Source: a bacterium (GTDB taxonomy: Bacteria; UBP14; UBA6098; B30-G16). Taken from it: 60,619 bases of DNA. The DNA is taken from the NCBI GenBank assembly GCA_030613005.1, contig JAUWMV010000013.1, positions 1-60,619 of the forward strand, in the 5' to 3' direction. Shown here piece by piece: positions 1 through 8,584 of this stretch (positions are counted from its first letter, which is position 1; each line of letters begins with the position of its first letter). The translations under genes were made by a program, and so were the position numbers. The notes under the pieces were generated by a model. The model had not been told where the DNA came from. It saw nothing but the letters and a program-made list of their open reading frames with translations, and made no database searches.

Positions 1-93
1 TACTTTCCGGAAAGAACCGACACTAGTGGTTTACACACGATGTCTGAATACGTTTATAAAAAACTCCCAAAGAAGTTCATAAAGGTTGAATAA
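1..93 (+). CDS. 3' end of a gene cut by the window edge
   Basis: Frame 1 is open from the first base to a TAA at 91-93 and gives 30 residues ending in KKFIKVE. It lies 125 bases upstream of an exported protein gene on the same strand. The fragment is too short to assign to a family. It is called a gene tail only because the frame is open from the edge and the next same-strand gene follows, so it could be chance. Confidence 0.4.
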   Translation, partial: YFPERTDTSGLHTMSEYVYKKLPKKFIKVE

Positions 94-218
94 TTAAAAA
101 CCTAATGGAGATATAAGATGAATATTAGAAAATCATATGTGATACTAAAAAATCCACTCAGAAAATCGTTTATTTGCTCTATATTAATAAAATGAGAAAA
201 TATTAAAAAGAGGATTTC

Positions 219-1259
219 ATGAAAAAGAGAATAAATCATATTGCAGTTCTATTGCTCATTTTCATTTCTGCAGAATTTTCATTCAGCCAGGATCCAACGA
301 TAAATGTGAATGAAATGTATGTCCCAGAAACTCTTGCCGTACTTCAGGCAGGAAATGGAGTAGGAGAAGTTGCAATGGGATCAGAAACTGAACCAGGAAG
401 CCCACCTTTTATGTTCTATGCACCATTTTCGATGAGAGTGAAAAATGGCAAAATATATATTATAGAATCCACAAACAAAATTTTAGTGTTTAATTATAAT
501 GGCGAATTGGTTGAGGAAATAAGGATTATAGAGGTTACAAAATCACTTATTTTCTGTGATTTCATTGTTACTAATGACGGAAAGATCATTGCATCAGATT
601 ATGGGTATGGGAAATTGTTTATTTACGATCTAACCAATAAAAATACTGTTGAAATTAAAGTACCACCTATACTATGGAAGTATATGAATCGAATCCGAAA
701 AGAATATCCCCGAAAATTGTATATAGGAAAAAATCAAATATATACTGATATTCCTTATGATTATCATAGAATTTCTTTAACTTTCAATCCTGAAATTGGA
801 TTTATGGCTTCAATGGACTCGACTACGCTCACAGAACCTATTAAATATTGTGACACTCTTTTCTTCTCTGCATATGAAGATACGATAAATAGAATACATA
901 ATAAAAGAAAGTGTTACTTAAAAGATATCTATGGAAATACTAAGGCAACTTTTGAAATAATTGCAAAGGAAAATATAATTTATTCAGTGAATCCAATAAG
1001 CATAGTAGAATCAAATTGCTTGTTTGTTGTCATTTCTCAAAAAGATACATCGATAAATCAACTTTTCTACAGTATCGATAAGATCGATCTTAGTTCACAA
1101 AAGCATGAAATTAGTACAATAATTGACAAAGTTTCACCCCATAAAATTCTTTACCCAAAGAATATGTTCGACGCTGATTATCAAGGTAATATTTTTGAGC
1201 TTCGAAATAACCCAGACAAAATGCTCACTTACATTATTATGTGGCATAAAAAAATATGA
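219..1259 (+). CDS. Exported beta-propeller-like protein of unknown function
   Basis: The 346-residue product starts with a clear Sec signal peptide (MKKR, then a hydrophobic stretch ending near FSFSQ, residue 24). The mature part has repeated short beta-type units such as GKIYIIES, ILVFNYNGELV and GKLFIYDL, the look of NHL or six-bladed propeller proteins common in the Bacteroidetes group. No catalytic motif is visible. It has no PNPFN sorting tail, so it may stay in the periplasm. It ends 18 bases before a large secreted NlpC/P60 protein and is probably cotranscribed with it. The propeller assignment is an inference from residue pattern; existence as a gene is well supported by the signal peptide and long open frame. 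Confidence 0.7.
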   Translation: MKKRINHIAVLLLIFISAEFSFSQDPTINVNEMYVPETLAVLQAGNGVGEVAMGSETEPGSPPFMFYAPFSMRVKNGKIYIIESTNKILVFNYNGELVEEIRIIEVTKSLIFCDFIVTNDGKIIASDYGYGKLFIYDLTNKNTVEIKVPPILWKYMNRIRKEYPRKLYIGKNQIYTDIPYDYHRISLTFNPEIGFMASMDSTTLTEPIKYCDTLFFSAYEDTINRIHNKRKCYLKDIYGNTKATFEIIAKENIIYSVNPISIVESNCLFVVISQKDTSINQLFYSIDKIDLSSQKHEISTIIDKVSPHKILYPKNMFDADYQGNIFELRNNPDKMLTYIIMWHKKI

Positions 1260-1277
1260 TAGAAAGGAGTATTTATA

Positions 1278-3728
1278 ATGAAAACAGTAAGTATCTCTTT
1301 CACATTGGCTATATTAATAAATTTAATATTCTTTGCCATTGTATTTTCATATACTGAGGAAGAATGGCGAGAACATGTTTTAGAACTAGCTGGTGAGTAC
1401 GCCGATTACTCTTGGACATGTTATACGGATGATGATAGGGGTGCTAGTGAAGGACACCCCTGGGAGGATGAAATATGCTACTGGACACAGTATAGAACAA
1501 TGGGAACTTCATGCGGAGGATGGTCTGCTCATCAATACTGCGATTACAACTGCAATTGCGATTTGGGAACTTATTATTCTCCAGGTGTTCCCTTTGCGTT
1601 TGGTACCGCAGATTATATTAAACACATTGATACATTTTACCTCTATTCGGTTGATTGTATAGTACAAGATTACCTTGATGGTGTCCCTTCCTGTATAAGT
1701 TGTCCTACAAGACCTTGTCGTGCAGGACCAGGTCACCATGCTTGTCATTATTGCAACAATGGTGGTACTATGGAGATATCGTGGACTACAGGTATAGATT
1801 GCTCAGGACTCTTATGTATTTGTTGGCACATTAGTCGAACATCCACATTGAATCTACTTACTATGTTTTGGGATGTGCCAGACAGAGATCTTGACGGGTA
1901 TAATTTTGATGATGCTCTTCCTGGGGATTTGTTCGTAAAAATTGGTCATGTAATGATATTAGATAGACTAAGGATTGGGCTTGGGGATGCTTTAGTATTT
2001 GAAGCTATAGGTGCATCACCGTATCATAAAGTTGTACACCGATATAGAACTTTTGATGAATTAAACAGTGGAGGTTATACAGCCAGAAGCAAATACGAAC
2101 CACCGTTTTCTTCAATACCTACACCACCAACAAATGAATTGTATGTATATCCACCCACAAATCTTACTGCAACCGATGAAGAAACTCACATTGCGTTGAC
2201 ATGGATTCACAGCATCGGTTCAAATTTCCCAGAAAGTCCAGTTGCGGGATATAGAATTTATCGAGGATTAATGTCTGCGAGAATGAGAGAAATTGCTGAA
2301 GTTACATATGTTGATAACTATACAGACTTTGATGTTGTTCCCGGTAGAACATATTACTATCGTGTTGGTGCATTCACAATTGAAGGTCCTGGTTATCGTG
2401 AATATGCTATGGTTAGCCCTTACTCAAACGAAGCATCAATTGCGAAAAGAGTTAATTGTCCTTCCTTGTTATCCAGAAAAAGGCTTAAATTATTCCCGTT
2501 TGAATTTGTTAACAATATTTTATCTCAAACTGTAATTGATTCAATTAATTCTGATATTATTCCTATTCCAGAAGAACCTTTAAAAATTAATGGCAATTAT
2601 AATCTTCAGATTAAAGAATTAGGTTACTCAACGGATTCTATTGATTATGTCCAATTTCTCCATGTTGATAGGGTGCCTGAAGTGTTTTCTGCAGTTGATT
2701 ATCATAATAATTTCTTCTTATATGATCCTATAACATTTTTATCACCAGTCTTTGCAATTGATCAGGATTCGAATGATATCACGTATCTTATTACGGAAGA
2801 TGACAGCGAATGTTATAATTCCGATAGTGCGGGATATATGATAATTACTTTCGATCTTACACCTCATATACCTCATATTTCTTCAGCTTTAATAGATGCT
2901 AATGCGCTTGTAAAAAGGTTTGAAATGCAGTGTATGAGTGTGAAGGTCAAGGTAGATACAGAATGGGTAGAAATTGGGAAATTACCTGCAAGAGCATTTC
3001 AATACAAAGAATTTGTTTCGTTTTCAGTGCCAGCATATGATTCAATATATATAAAGTTCGAATGGGACAATCATTATAAACTAGATTGTACAAAACTTTA
3101 TCCCAATCCCACTCTAATAGCTCCCACCGAAATTCCATTGGTTTCGGCAGTTCACTCGAGTGGTGATACTGTATCAAATGCACTTCTTGTTCCAGATTTG
3201 GTTTATGTGCAAATATTAAGCGATGAATATATTGACCTGATGTTTTCTTCAATTGCAGAACCGGATTCTGGTATAATTCGTGATTATTATTTCCTCTCCT
3301 ACGGTCACTATGGTGCAATGGGAGGTCGTGGAAGCGGATCCGCAGTTCTACCAATGCCTGCTCCATTTCCAGATCCCGATGTAATAACAGACCAAGAAGA
3401 AGGCGAACCACCGGAAGAGGAACACGATTACGGCAAACGAACTGCTGAGATAGACATGATTCCAAAGGTTACATCGCTTGGCGAACCGAAGCCGAATCCG
3501 TTCAATGCCACGATAGACATACCTTTCGATGTCTCCGAGGAGCAGATAGTACGAATCGCGATTTACGATATTTCAGGAAAACTGATCGATATCCTTGCGG
3601 ACAAAGAGTATGAAGTCGGACGACATCATCTTGTCTGGGACGGCTCGAGCATGAATTCCGGCACATATTTTGTCAAAATGACCGCTGGCGATTATACAAA
3701 CACGAAGCAGATCGTATTGATAAAGTAG
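1278..3728 (+). CDS. Secreted NlpC/P60-like cysteine peptidase with FN3 domain and T9SS sorting tail
   Basis: The 816-residue protein has a signal peptide (1-24) and a cysteine-rich stretch (about 70-165, with CDYNCNC, CISC, CHYC). An NlpC/P60-like core follows: DCSG with Cys175, then GDLF and GHV with His224, the usual Cys-His arrangement of these cell-wall or amide hydrolases. A fibronectin type III-like domain lies near 290-390 (PTNLTATD, VAGYRIYRG, RTYYYRVGA). The last 80 residues are a type A T9SS sorting domain (KPNPFN, IYDISGKLI, SGTYFVKM). The start has GAAAGGAG upstream. The 3' end is much richer in GC than the rest of the gene (32 of 60 bases at 3481-3540, against 16 of 60 at 2521-2580). 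The natural substrate is unknown. Confidence 0.8.
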   Translation: MKTVSISFTLAILINLIFFAIVFSYTEEEWREHVLELAGEYADYSWTCYTDDDRGASEGHPWEDEICYWTQYRTMGTSCGGWSAHQYCDYNCNCDLGTYYSPGVPFAFGTADYIKHIDTFYLYSVDCIVQDYLDGVPSCISCPTRPCRAGPGHHACHYCNNGGTMEISWTTGIDCSGLLCICWHISRTSTLNLLTMFWDVPDRDLDGYNFDDALPGDLFVKIGHVMILDRLRIGLGDALVFEAIGASPYHKVVHRYRTFDELNSGGYTARSKYEPPFSSIPTPPTNELYVYPPTNLTATDEETHIALTWIHSIGSNFPESPVAGYRIYRGLMSARMREIAEVTYVDNYTDFDVVPGRTYYYRVGAFTIEGPGYREYAMVSPYSNEASIAKRVNCPSLLSRKRLKLFPFEFVNNILSQTVIDSINSDIIPIPEEPLKINGNYNLQIKELGYSTDSIDYVQFLHVDRVPEVFSAVDYHNNFFLYDPITFLSPVFAIDQDSNDITYLITEDDSECYNSDSAGYMIITFDLTPHIPHISSALIDANALVKRFEMQCMSVKVKVDTEWVEIGKLPARAFQYKEFVSFSVPAYDSIYIKFEWDNHYKLDCTKLYPNPTLIAPTEIPLVSAVHSSGDTVSNALLVPDLVYVQILSDEYIDLMFSSIAEPDSGIIRDYYFLSYGHYGAMGGRGSGSAVLPMPAPFPDPDVITDQEEGEPPEEEHDYGKRTAEIDMIPKVTSLGEPKPNPFNATIDIPFDVSEEQIVRIAIYDISGKLIDILADKEYEVGRHHLVWDGSSMNSGTYFVKMTAGDYTNTKQIVLIK

Positions 3729-3761
3729 TGGAAACGCGAAATATAATTTTCAGGGGAAGAT

Positions 3762-3875
3762 AGTATAAACAAAGATGAGATTGGAAATTCTATTGGATTT
3801 ATGAAGCAGGGAATTAATATCACTCCAGATAAACAAATGAGTGTGGGATTAACTTTAGCAGAATATAATTTCTAA
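3762..3875 (+). pseudogene. Possible remnant of an outer-membrane beta-barrel gene (C-terminal strand)
   Basis: Just after the secreted peptidase gene an open stretch with no start codon of its own reads 37 residues to a TAA, ending MSVGLTLAEYNF. Alternating hydrophobic residues, glycine and a terminal Phe are the usual look of the last beta strand of an outer-membrane barrel, the signal read by BamA. A stop codon lies directly upstream in frame. I infer the tail of a deleted or decayed barrel gene. The stretch is short and chance cannot be excluded. Confidence 0.3.
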
Positions 3876-3884
3876 AAGGAACAT

Positions 3885-3914
3885 GAAAAAAAAGGCGACT
3901 CAAAGGTCACCTTT
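3885..3914 (-). terminator. Rho-independent terminator after the HTH protein gene
   Basis: Read on the minus strand the sequence forms AAAGGTGAC / GTCGCCTTT (one G-U pair) around a six-base loop, followed by a run of T. It lies about 30 bases past the stop of the HTH gene that ends at 3941. Confidence 0.75.
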
Positions 3915-3940
3915 AATTCTATCAGCAATTATTTCCAGAC

Positions 3941-4702
3941 CTAATCTAATTTAATCGTGGTTTGCTTCAGTGTGCTGCTGAGGATCTCATATTGAGGCTT
4001 TGGATTAGGCTTTGCAAGAAGATCCCAGCGATTACGATAGATTGCATATTTACTCGATGTGTTCCCTCGACGTCCTTTTTCTCTTTCATAGCTTGTTTTA
4101 AGAGTTATGAGAGAAAGGTGATGAATTTTGTCGTGGGGGATCAAATAGAATGTATGATTATTTTCTACATCGAGAATGAATACGCAGTAATCAACTGATT
4201 TTGATGGTACGGCAAATCTATAATAAACGCTCGGTGGATGATTTTTTGGGATGTGATATATCGTTTGAGTATCTGTACCTGAAATAGCACAGAAATGACC
4301 ATTAATAAAAACATCGAGTGCACCGCTGCGTTTACGTCTGATTCTTACATCATAACCCATCTTTTCCGACAAGTCTTTTATTTGCCTAATGTATGCAACC
4401 TTCTTGGAGCTTCGGATTTTGCCCTTATTGTAAAGTTTCTGTTCTAATTCAACAAGGTCACAGCAATTCTTTAGTTGTTCAATTTTTCTTCTTAGCTGAC
4501 GTTTTTGCTGAATTATATTGTATCCCTTGCTGAAAAAAGAACGGAATAAGCCAGCTGTATTCTGGCGGGAGAAACCGAAATACTGACCAATTTCCTCGAG
4601 GGTGCTTAGATTCTCAACCATACTTTTGAACTTTTCAAAACCACCCTTGCCCTTGTATTTCTGCTCGAATCTTTCGACTTTACGATCTCTACTCATTTTC
4701 AT
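3941..4702 (-). CDS. HTH protein with a possible degenerate nuclease-like C-terminal half
   Basis: I chose the ATG at 4702 over a GTG at 4711 because GAGAGGTGG sits at the right distance before it; the GTG is part of that ribosome binding site. The 253-residue protein has a sigma-region-4-like helix-turn-helix near 30-60 (TLEEIGQYFGFSRQNT), then a basic coiled stretch. The C-terminal half contains GALDVFINGHFCAI and DYCVFILDVENNHTFYLIP. This resembles the D...ING...(E/D)xK plus FYIIP pattern of some PD-(D/E)XK nucleases, but the second acidic residue and lysine are absent. It is a single gene with its own terminator, flanked by unrelated genes, which suggests a mobile or acquired gene. The function is not known; the nuclease relation is a weak inference. 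Confidence 0.6.
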   Translation of the reverse strand: MKMSRDRKVERFEQKYKGKGGFEKFKSMVENLSTLEEIGQYFGFSRQNTAGLFRSFFSKGYNIIQQKRQLRRKIEQLKNCCDLVELEQKLYNKGKIRSSKKVAYIRQIKDLSEKMGYDVRIRRKRSGALDVFINGHFCAISGTDTQTIYHIPKNHPPSVYYRFAVPSKSVDYCVFILDVENNHTFYLIPHDKIHHLSLITLKTSYEREKGRRGNTSSKYAIYRNRWDLLAKPNPKPQYEILSSTLKQTTIKLD

Positions 4703-4763
4703 GACAACCACCTCTCTTTTTTAAAATTTACATTTCCTTTACAAAATAATTTTTTTACCAATA

Positions 4764-5612
4764 TTACGCAATATTTTTTTTTAATTGCGAAGAAATATTT
4801 CGTAAAATATACGCCGTAGTCACGGAACCGACTCCTCCCGGTACCGGTGTGATAGAATCAACCTTCTGACTAACAGAATCCCAATCTACGTCACCAACAT
4901 ATTTTCCGTTAACATAGTTTATGCCTACATCGATAACAACTGCATCCTTAGAGACCATATCACCCTTAACCAATCCAGCTATTCCCGCTGCAACAATAAG
5001 AATTTCAGCTTTCAAGGTTTCCTTGGAAAGATTCTGTGTTTTGCTGTGGCAGATTGAAAGCGTTGCGTCACCATAAGGTCCTTTTAATAAAAGAAGTCTT
5101 GCAAGCGGTAAACCGACTGTTAAACTTCTACCAATCAATACGACTTTTTTCCCAGACGTTTTTATGTTGTAAAATTTTAGCATTTCAATAACTGCACCCG
5201 CTGTTGCTGGAACGAATTCTGGCTCGCCGGCAAATAATTTTCCTAAGGTTGTAAATTTCTGACAATCAATATCTGCATGATCCGGTATTAAATGTGTCAA
5301 TCTTTCAAAATTTAAATTTTTTGGAATCGGTTTCTCAATAATTACACCGTCGGGTTTAATAGAATTTAACGATTTTGCTATTTCATGTTCAACTTTTGAC
5401 TGTTCTATTTCCGCAGGATATTGAAGTAAATGAAAAGATATTCCTAACTTCTCAGCTTTTTTGCCTTTAGAACGAGCATATTGAGTTGCTGACGGATCGT
5501 CTCCAATCAATATAGAGACAAGTCGAACCGATTCTTTGTGTTGGCTGAGCTTTTCTTTGAGTTCGGTATAAATTCGCTCGGCTACTGGTTTTCCTAAAAG
5601 TAACTTGGACAT
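4764..5612 (-). CDS. folD: Methylenetetrahydrofolate dehydrogenase/cyclohydrolase (FolD), divergent
   Basis: At 282 residues it has the usual FolD length. FolD interconverts 5,10-methylene-, methenyl- and 10-formyl-tetrahydrofolate in the cytosol. The Rossmann signature IGRSLTVGLPLARLL (about 160-174) and the C-terminal TPVPGGVGSVTT are clear. The catalytic Tyr45 and Lys49 (YARSK) are kept. The usual DGxxVQLPLP is DGVIIEKPIP here, placing Glu93 where the family has its conserved Gln, and the usual KDVDGF is ADIDCQ, with the Asp kept and Gly replaced by Cys117. The next motif reads VPATAGAV rather than PxTPxG. The protein is therefore a divergent FolD whose cyclohydrolase activity is uncertain. 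It is transcribed alone, divergently from the HIT gene. Confidence 0.88.
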   Translation of the reverse strand: MSKLLLGKPVAERIYTELKEKLSQHKESVRLVSILIGDDPSATQYARSKGKKAEKLGISFHLLQYPAEIEQSKVEHEIAKSLNSIKPDGVIIEKPIPKNLNFERLTHLIPDHADIDCQKFTTLGKLFAGEPEFVPATAGAVIEMLKFYNIKTSGKKVVLIGRSLTVGLPLARLLLLKGPYGDATLSICHSKTQNLSKETLKAEILIVAAGIAGLVKGDMVSKDAVVIDVGINYVNGKYVGDVDWDSVSQKVDSITPVPGGVGSVTTAYILRNISSQLKKNIA

Positions 5613-5952
5613 GATAAAATTAAGATGCTAAAATTAAGTTTTACTATTGCTTTGTCAAGCAAAATTCTACCTTTATATTAAAAAAACTTTTTCTAATAAA
5701 TTTTCATTTAATATCTCTTAAGTAAATTAATATTTTTTAAATATTTCTTTATTGGAAGTAAATGATAATAGAAGTTTATAAACAATGAATCGAATGTATT
5801 AATAACTAACAAGAATTAGAAGATTTCTAAAAATTTACAAATGCATAATTACTAAGTGAATATCAGGAATTTTTCGTTACTTTAAATTCTAAAAAAATGA
5901 TTTCAATTGATTAAGGTCACTTATATATTTATGGAATTTACAGGAGATAAAT
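5613..5952. other. AT-rich intergenic region between divergent genes
   Basis: This 340-base gap separates folD (minus) from the HIT gene (plus). I see no coding frame or convincing RNA structure. On the minus strand TTGACA at 5658-5653 could be a -35 box for folD, but the matching -10 is poor. Promoters for both flanking genes probably lie here. Confidence 0.5.
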
Positions 5953-6450
5953 ATGGACCTTATATGGGCACCATGGCGAATTTGGTATATTCAAAAAGCT
6001 ACAACGCAAAATGGAGTTTGTTTTTTATGTAGCGAAAGCAAAACTATTGAGTTGGATGAGGATAATTTTGTGCTTTATAGAGGGAAAAATTGTTTTGCAC
6101 TCTTGAATACTTACCCATATAATAACGGTCATATTTTAATCGCTCCATACAGACATGTTAGGGATTTGAAAGATTTAACAGATGATGAAATTATCGAGGT
6201 ATTTTGGATTTCTAAAATAGCTATCAATGCTTTAGAGAAGTCTATGGGTGCTCAGGGTTTTAACATAGGATTCAACATTGGAGAGGTCGCCGGAGCAGGA
6301 TGTGCAGACCACATACATCTTCATATTGTTCCTCGATGGTCGGGTGACACAAATTTCATGCCGATATTAGGAAATGTGAAGATAATTTCCGAGGCTCTCA
6401 AGAATTCGTATGAGAGACTACTTCCATATTTTCGAGGAGTACTAAAGTGA
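5953..6450 (+). CDS. HIT-family nucleotide hydrolase/phosphorylase
   Basis: The 165-residue protein has the histidine triad HIHLHIVPRW with His120, His122 and His124; the middle histidine of the triad is normally the nucleophile for nucleotidyl transfer. CFLC (Cys23, Cys26) near the N-terminus could bind zinc, as in many bacterial Ap4A-type HIT proteins. The opening WAPWR and LLNTYPYNNGHILIAPYRH are typical of the Ap4A phosphorylase/hydrolase branch. AGGAGATAA precedes the start. The stop codon overlaps the GTG start of the surA-like gene by four bases (GTGA), so the two are probably translationally coupled. The precise substrate is unknown. Confidence 0.88.
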   Translation: MDLIWAPWRIWYIQKATTQNGVCFLCSESKTIELDEDNFVLYRGKNCFALLNTYPYNNGHILIAPYRHVRDLKDLTDDEIIEVFWISKIAINALEKSMGAQGFNIGFNIGEVAGAGCADHIHLHIVPRWSGDTNFMPILGNVKIISEALKNSYERLLPYFRGVLK

Positions 6451-7757
6451 AATTTAGATATTTGGGTTTAATGCTTTTATTGCTTATGTTAATCCCTTGT
6501 CTTGGGCAGTTTTTATCCTACAATGAAAACGGTGATGTTGTGGTTACAGTTATTGCCGTTGTTGGAAATGAGCCAATTTTGTCCCTTGAATTAGATGAGA
6601 TCGTTAGGACCAGCGGAATGGAAATTCCTAAAGATTCTCTAGAAATGTTGAAAGTATATGGTTCTTTACTCTCTGAAATGATAAAAGAAAAAATTGTCTT
6701 GCAAGCTGCGCGAACTGAGAGTTTGGATTTGGATATGGAGATTATAGAGAAAGAATTCTCAGCGAGATGGGATTCTTTTTTGATTAGGTTTGGTAGCGTT
6801 GAAGCACTTGCAGAAACTCTTGCAAATGAAGGTTTAACTATTGCTGAATTTAAAAGGCAGTTCAAAGAGCAAATTTCTAATGGCATTATTAAACAGACAT
6901 ATATCCAGAAAAAATTAGGTTTTATCGAGGTTTCAGACAAAGATGTAAAAGAATTTTTTAACGACTATCAAGATAGCTTACCCCAAATGCCGGGACAATT
7001 TTTACTCAGCGTCATTTTAATTTCATCACTATCAGATTCAACTCGATGGGAAATTGCTTTAAAAAAAACATTGGAACCGATGCGACAAATAAAGGCAGGA
7101 ATAAATTTCTCCAAAGTGGCTGCAGAATATTCCGAGGATGATATCAGCAGGACAAGTGGTGGGAATATTGGTTCTTTTAACTTACAGGACCTTCCAGTGT
7201 CGTTCAAAGAAACTGTACAAAAAATGAAAGTTGGACAATTCAGCGATGCTGTCATAGGGCAACGAGGTTATCATATAATTAAACTCTTTAACAGAGGAGA
7301 AAACACCGTTGAACTTGCACATATTTTTTTAAAGCTCCCCGATGCTGAATCTGCAGCAATATTCGTTGCTAATGCAGTGTATGATTCTGCAATCTCGGGA
7401 GTGGAATTTTCTACTTTGGTTAAAAATCATTCAGATGATTCTATGTCAGCACAGAAAGGTGGTGAGCTTGGATGGGTTTCAGCGGAAGTTTTTCCGAATG
7501 AAATTCTCTCTTTGGTCGATTCTGCTGGGATTGGTGCTGTCATTCCTCCATTGCTGCAACCCGAGGGTGTAGCGATTTATCGCATTGCGGATATAAAGGA
7601 GTCGCATCAACTTAAACTTGAAGAGGATATGGATGTAATAAGGGAGTTTGCAAGACAATGGAAATTCAATCAAAAGCTCGATAGAATTATTAATAATCTA
7701 AAAGAAAACATTTACGTAGAAATTAAGGATAATAGATTCAAACCTTACATAAAATAG
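6447..7757 (+). CDS. surA: Periplasmic SurA-like peptidyl-prolyl isomerase with two parvulin domains
   Basis: The 436-residue protein has a signal peptide (MKFRYLGLMLLLLMLIPCLGQ), a SurA N-terminal helical region (about 30-175) and two parvulin repeats (about 180-283 and 285-385), each with the GGxxG pattern (SGGNIGSF; KGGELGWV). This matches the SurA layout of an outer-membrane protein chaperone. The start is a GTG inside GTGA overlapping the stop of the HIT gene, with GAGGAG upstream. Its partners would be outer-membrane proteins arriving through Sec. Whether either parvulin domain is catalytic cannot be told from the sequence. SurA is the best name, with a generic PpiC/parvulin lyase as the alternative. 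Confidence 0.85.
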   Translation: MKFRYLGLMLLLLMLIPCLGQFLSYNENGDVVVTVIAVVGNEPILSLELDEIVRTSGMEIPKDSLEMLKVYGSLLSEMIKEKIVLQAARTESLDLDMEIIEKEFSARWDSFLIRFGSVEALAETLANEGLTIAEFKRQFKEQISNGIIKQTYIQKKLGFIEVSDKDVKEFFNDYQDSLPQMPGQFLLSVILISSLSDSTRWEIALKKTLEPMRQIKAGINFSKVAAEYSEDDISRTSGGNIGSFNLQDLPVSFKETVQKMKVGQFSDAVIGQRGYHIIKLFNRGENTVELAHIFLKLPDAESAAIFVANAVYDSAISGVEFSTLVKNHSDDSMSAQKGGELGWVSAEVFPNEILSLVDSAGIGAVIPPLLQPEGVAIYRIADIKESHQLKLEEDMDVIREFARQWKFNQKLDRIINNLKENIYVEIKDNRFKPYIK

Positions 7758-7813
7758 TTTGCCTTCAAATTATTCATTAGTTAAAATACACACTAGTTCT
7801 AATCGGAGCAAAG

Positions 7814-8563
7814 ATGAAACTTCAGGAAAGAGATACTTCGCCAATAAATAAAATCTTGGTCATTATGCCAACGTATAATGAATGCGAAAATCTTGAAAGA
7901 ATCGTTCCAGAAATAATATCTCAAGACTCAAGAATTAATATGCTTATTGTTGATGATAATTCACCAGATGGAACAGGTTTGATTGCTGACAAATTTGCAA
8001 AGGAAAATTCTCGAATAAAAGTTATTCATAGAAAAGGTAAATTAGGATTAGGTTCCGCTTATGTTTTAGGTTTTAGATATTCTTTGGAGAATGGATTCGA
8101 TCTAACTTTTACAATGGATGCAGATTTCTCTCATCCAGTCGATAAACTACCTGAAATGATTAGCACAGTGGAACAAGGATATGACCTTGTTATAGGCTCG
8201 AGATGGGTGGAAGGTGGAGGAACTGTGAATTGGCCCAGAAAAAGAGAAAGACTGTCGCAGACTGCTAGCAAATACACTAGAATTGTCACTGGATTACCTG
8301 TAAAGGACACTACTGCGGGTTTTCAGGCTTTTAGAAAGCATGTATTGGAGAAAATTGAAATCGATGGCATGAAATCTGATGGTTATTCGTTCCAGATTGA
8401 AACAAAATTCAAAGTTTGGCGGAATGGCTTTAGATTAAAGGAAATACCTATTATTTTTAAAGATAGGGTTATTGGTGTTTCAAAACTGAGTAAAAGAATA
8501 ATTTTTGAAGCTTTTTTTATAGTTTGGTGGTTGAGAATTTCATCAATTTTCAGTAAAGCTTAG
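7814..8563 (+). CDS. GT2 polyprenyl-phosphate mannosyltransferase-like (Dpm1 type)
   Basis: The 249-residue protein has the Dpm1-type GT2 core: MPTYNE (18-23), DDNSPDGT (47-54), the metal-binding DAD at 102-104 and GSRWVEGG with KDTTAGFQAFR further on. Such enzymes move mannose or another hexose from a nucleotide sugar to a polyprenyl phosphate on the cytosolic side of the membrane. There is no membrane anchor of the GtrB kind, so it resembles the short soluble Dpm1. Cytosolic charging of a lipid carrier would suit the GT39-like membrane enzyme encoded at 15955-17091, which needs such donors; that link is inference. It is followed after 21 bases by another GT2 gene. The exact sugar is unknown. 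Confidence 0.85.
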   Translation: MKLQERDTSPINKILVIMPTYNECENLERIVPEIISQDSRINMLIVDDNSPDGTGLIADKFAKENSRIKVIHRKGKLGLGSAYVLGFRYSLENGFDLTFTMDADFSHPVDKLPEMISTVEQGYDLVIGSRWVEGGGTVNWPRKRERLSQTASKYTRIVTGLPVKDTTAGFQAFRKHVLEKIEIDGMKSDGYSFQIETKFKVWRNGFRLKEIPIIFKDRVIGVSKLSKRIIFEAFFIVWWLRISSIFSKA

Positions 8564-8584
8564 ATTTTTTGTATTGGGAAGGAT

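Noticed and set aside
2947-3465. A 172-codon open frame on the minus strand inside the secreted peptidase gene
   Set aside because: It lies wholly antisense to a gene with signal peptide and known domains, lacks a ribosome site and its translation has no family-like pattern.
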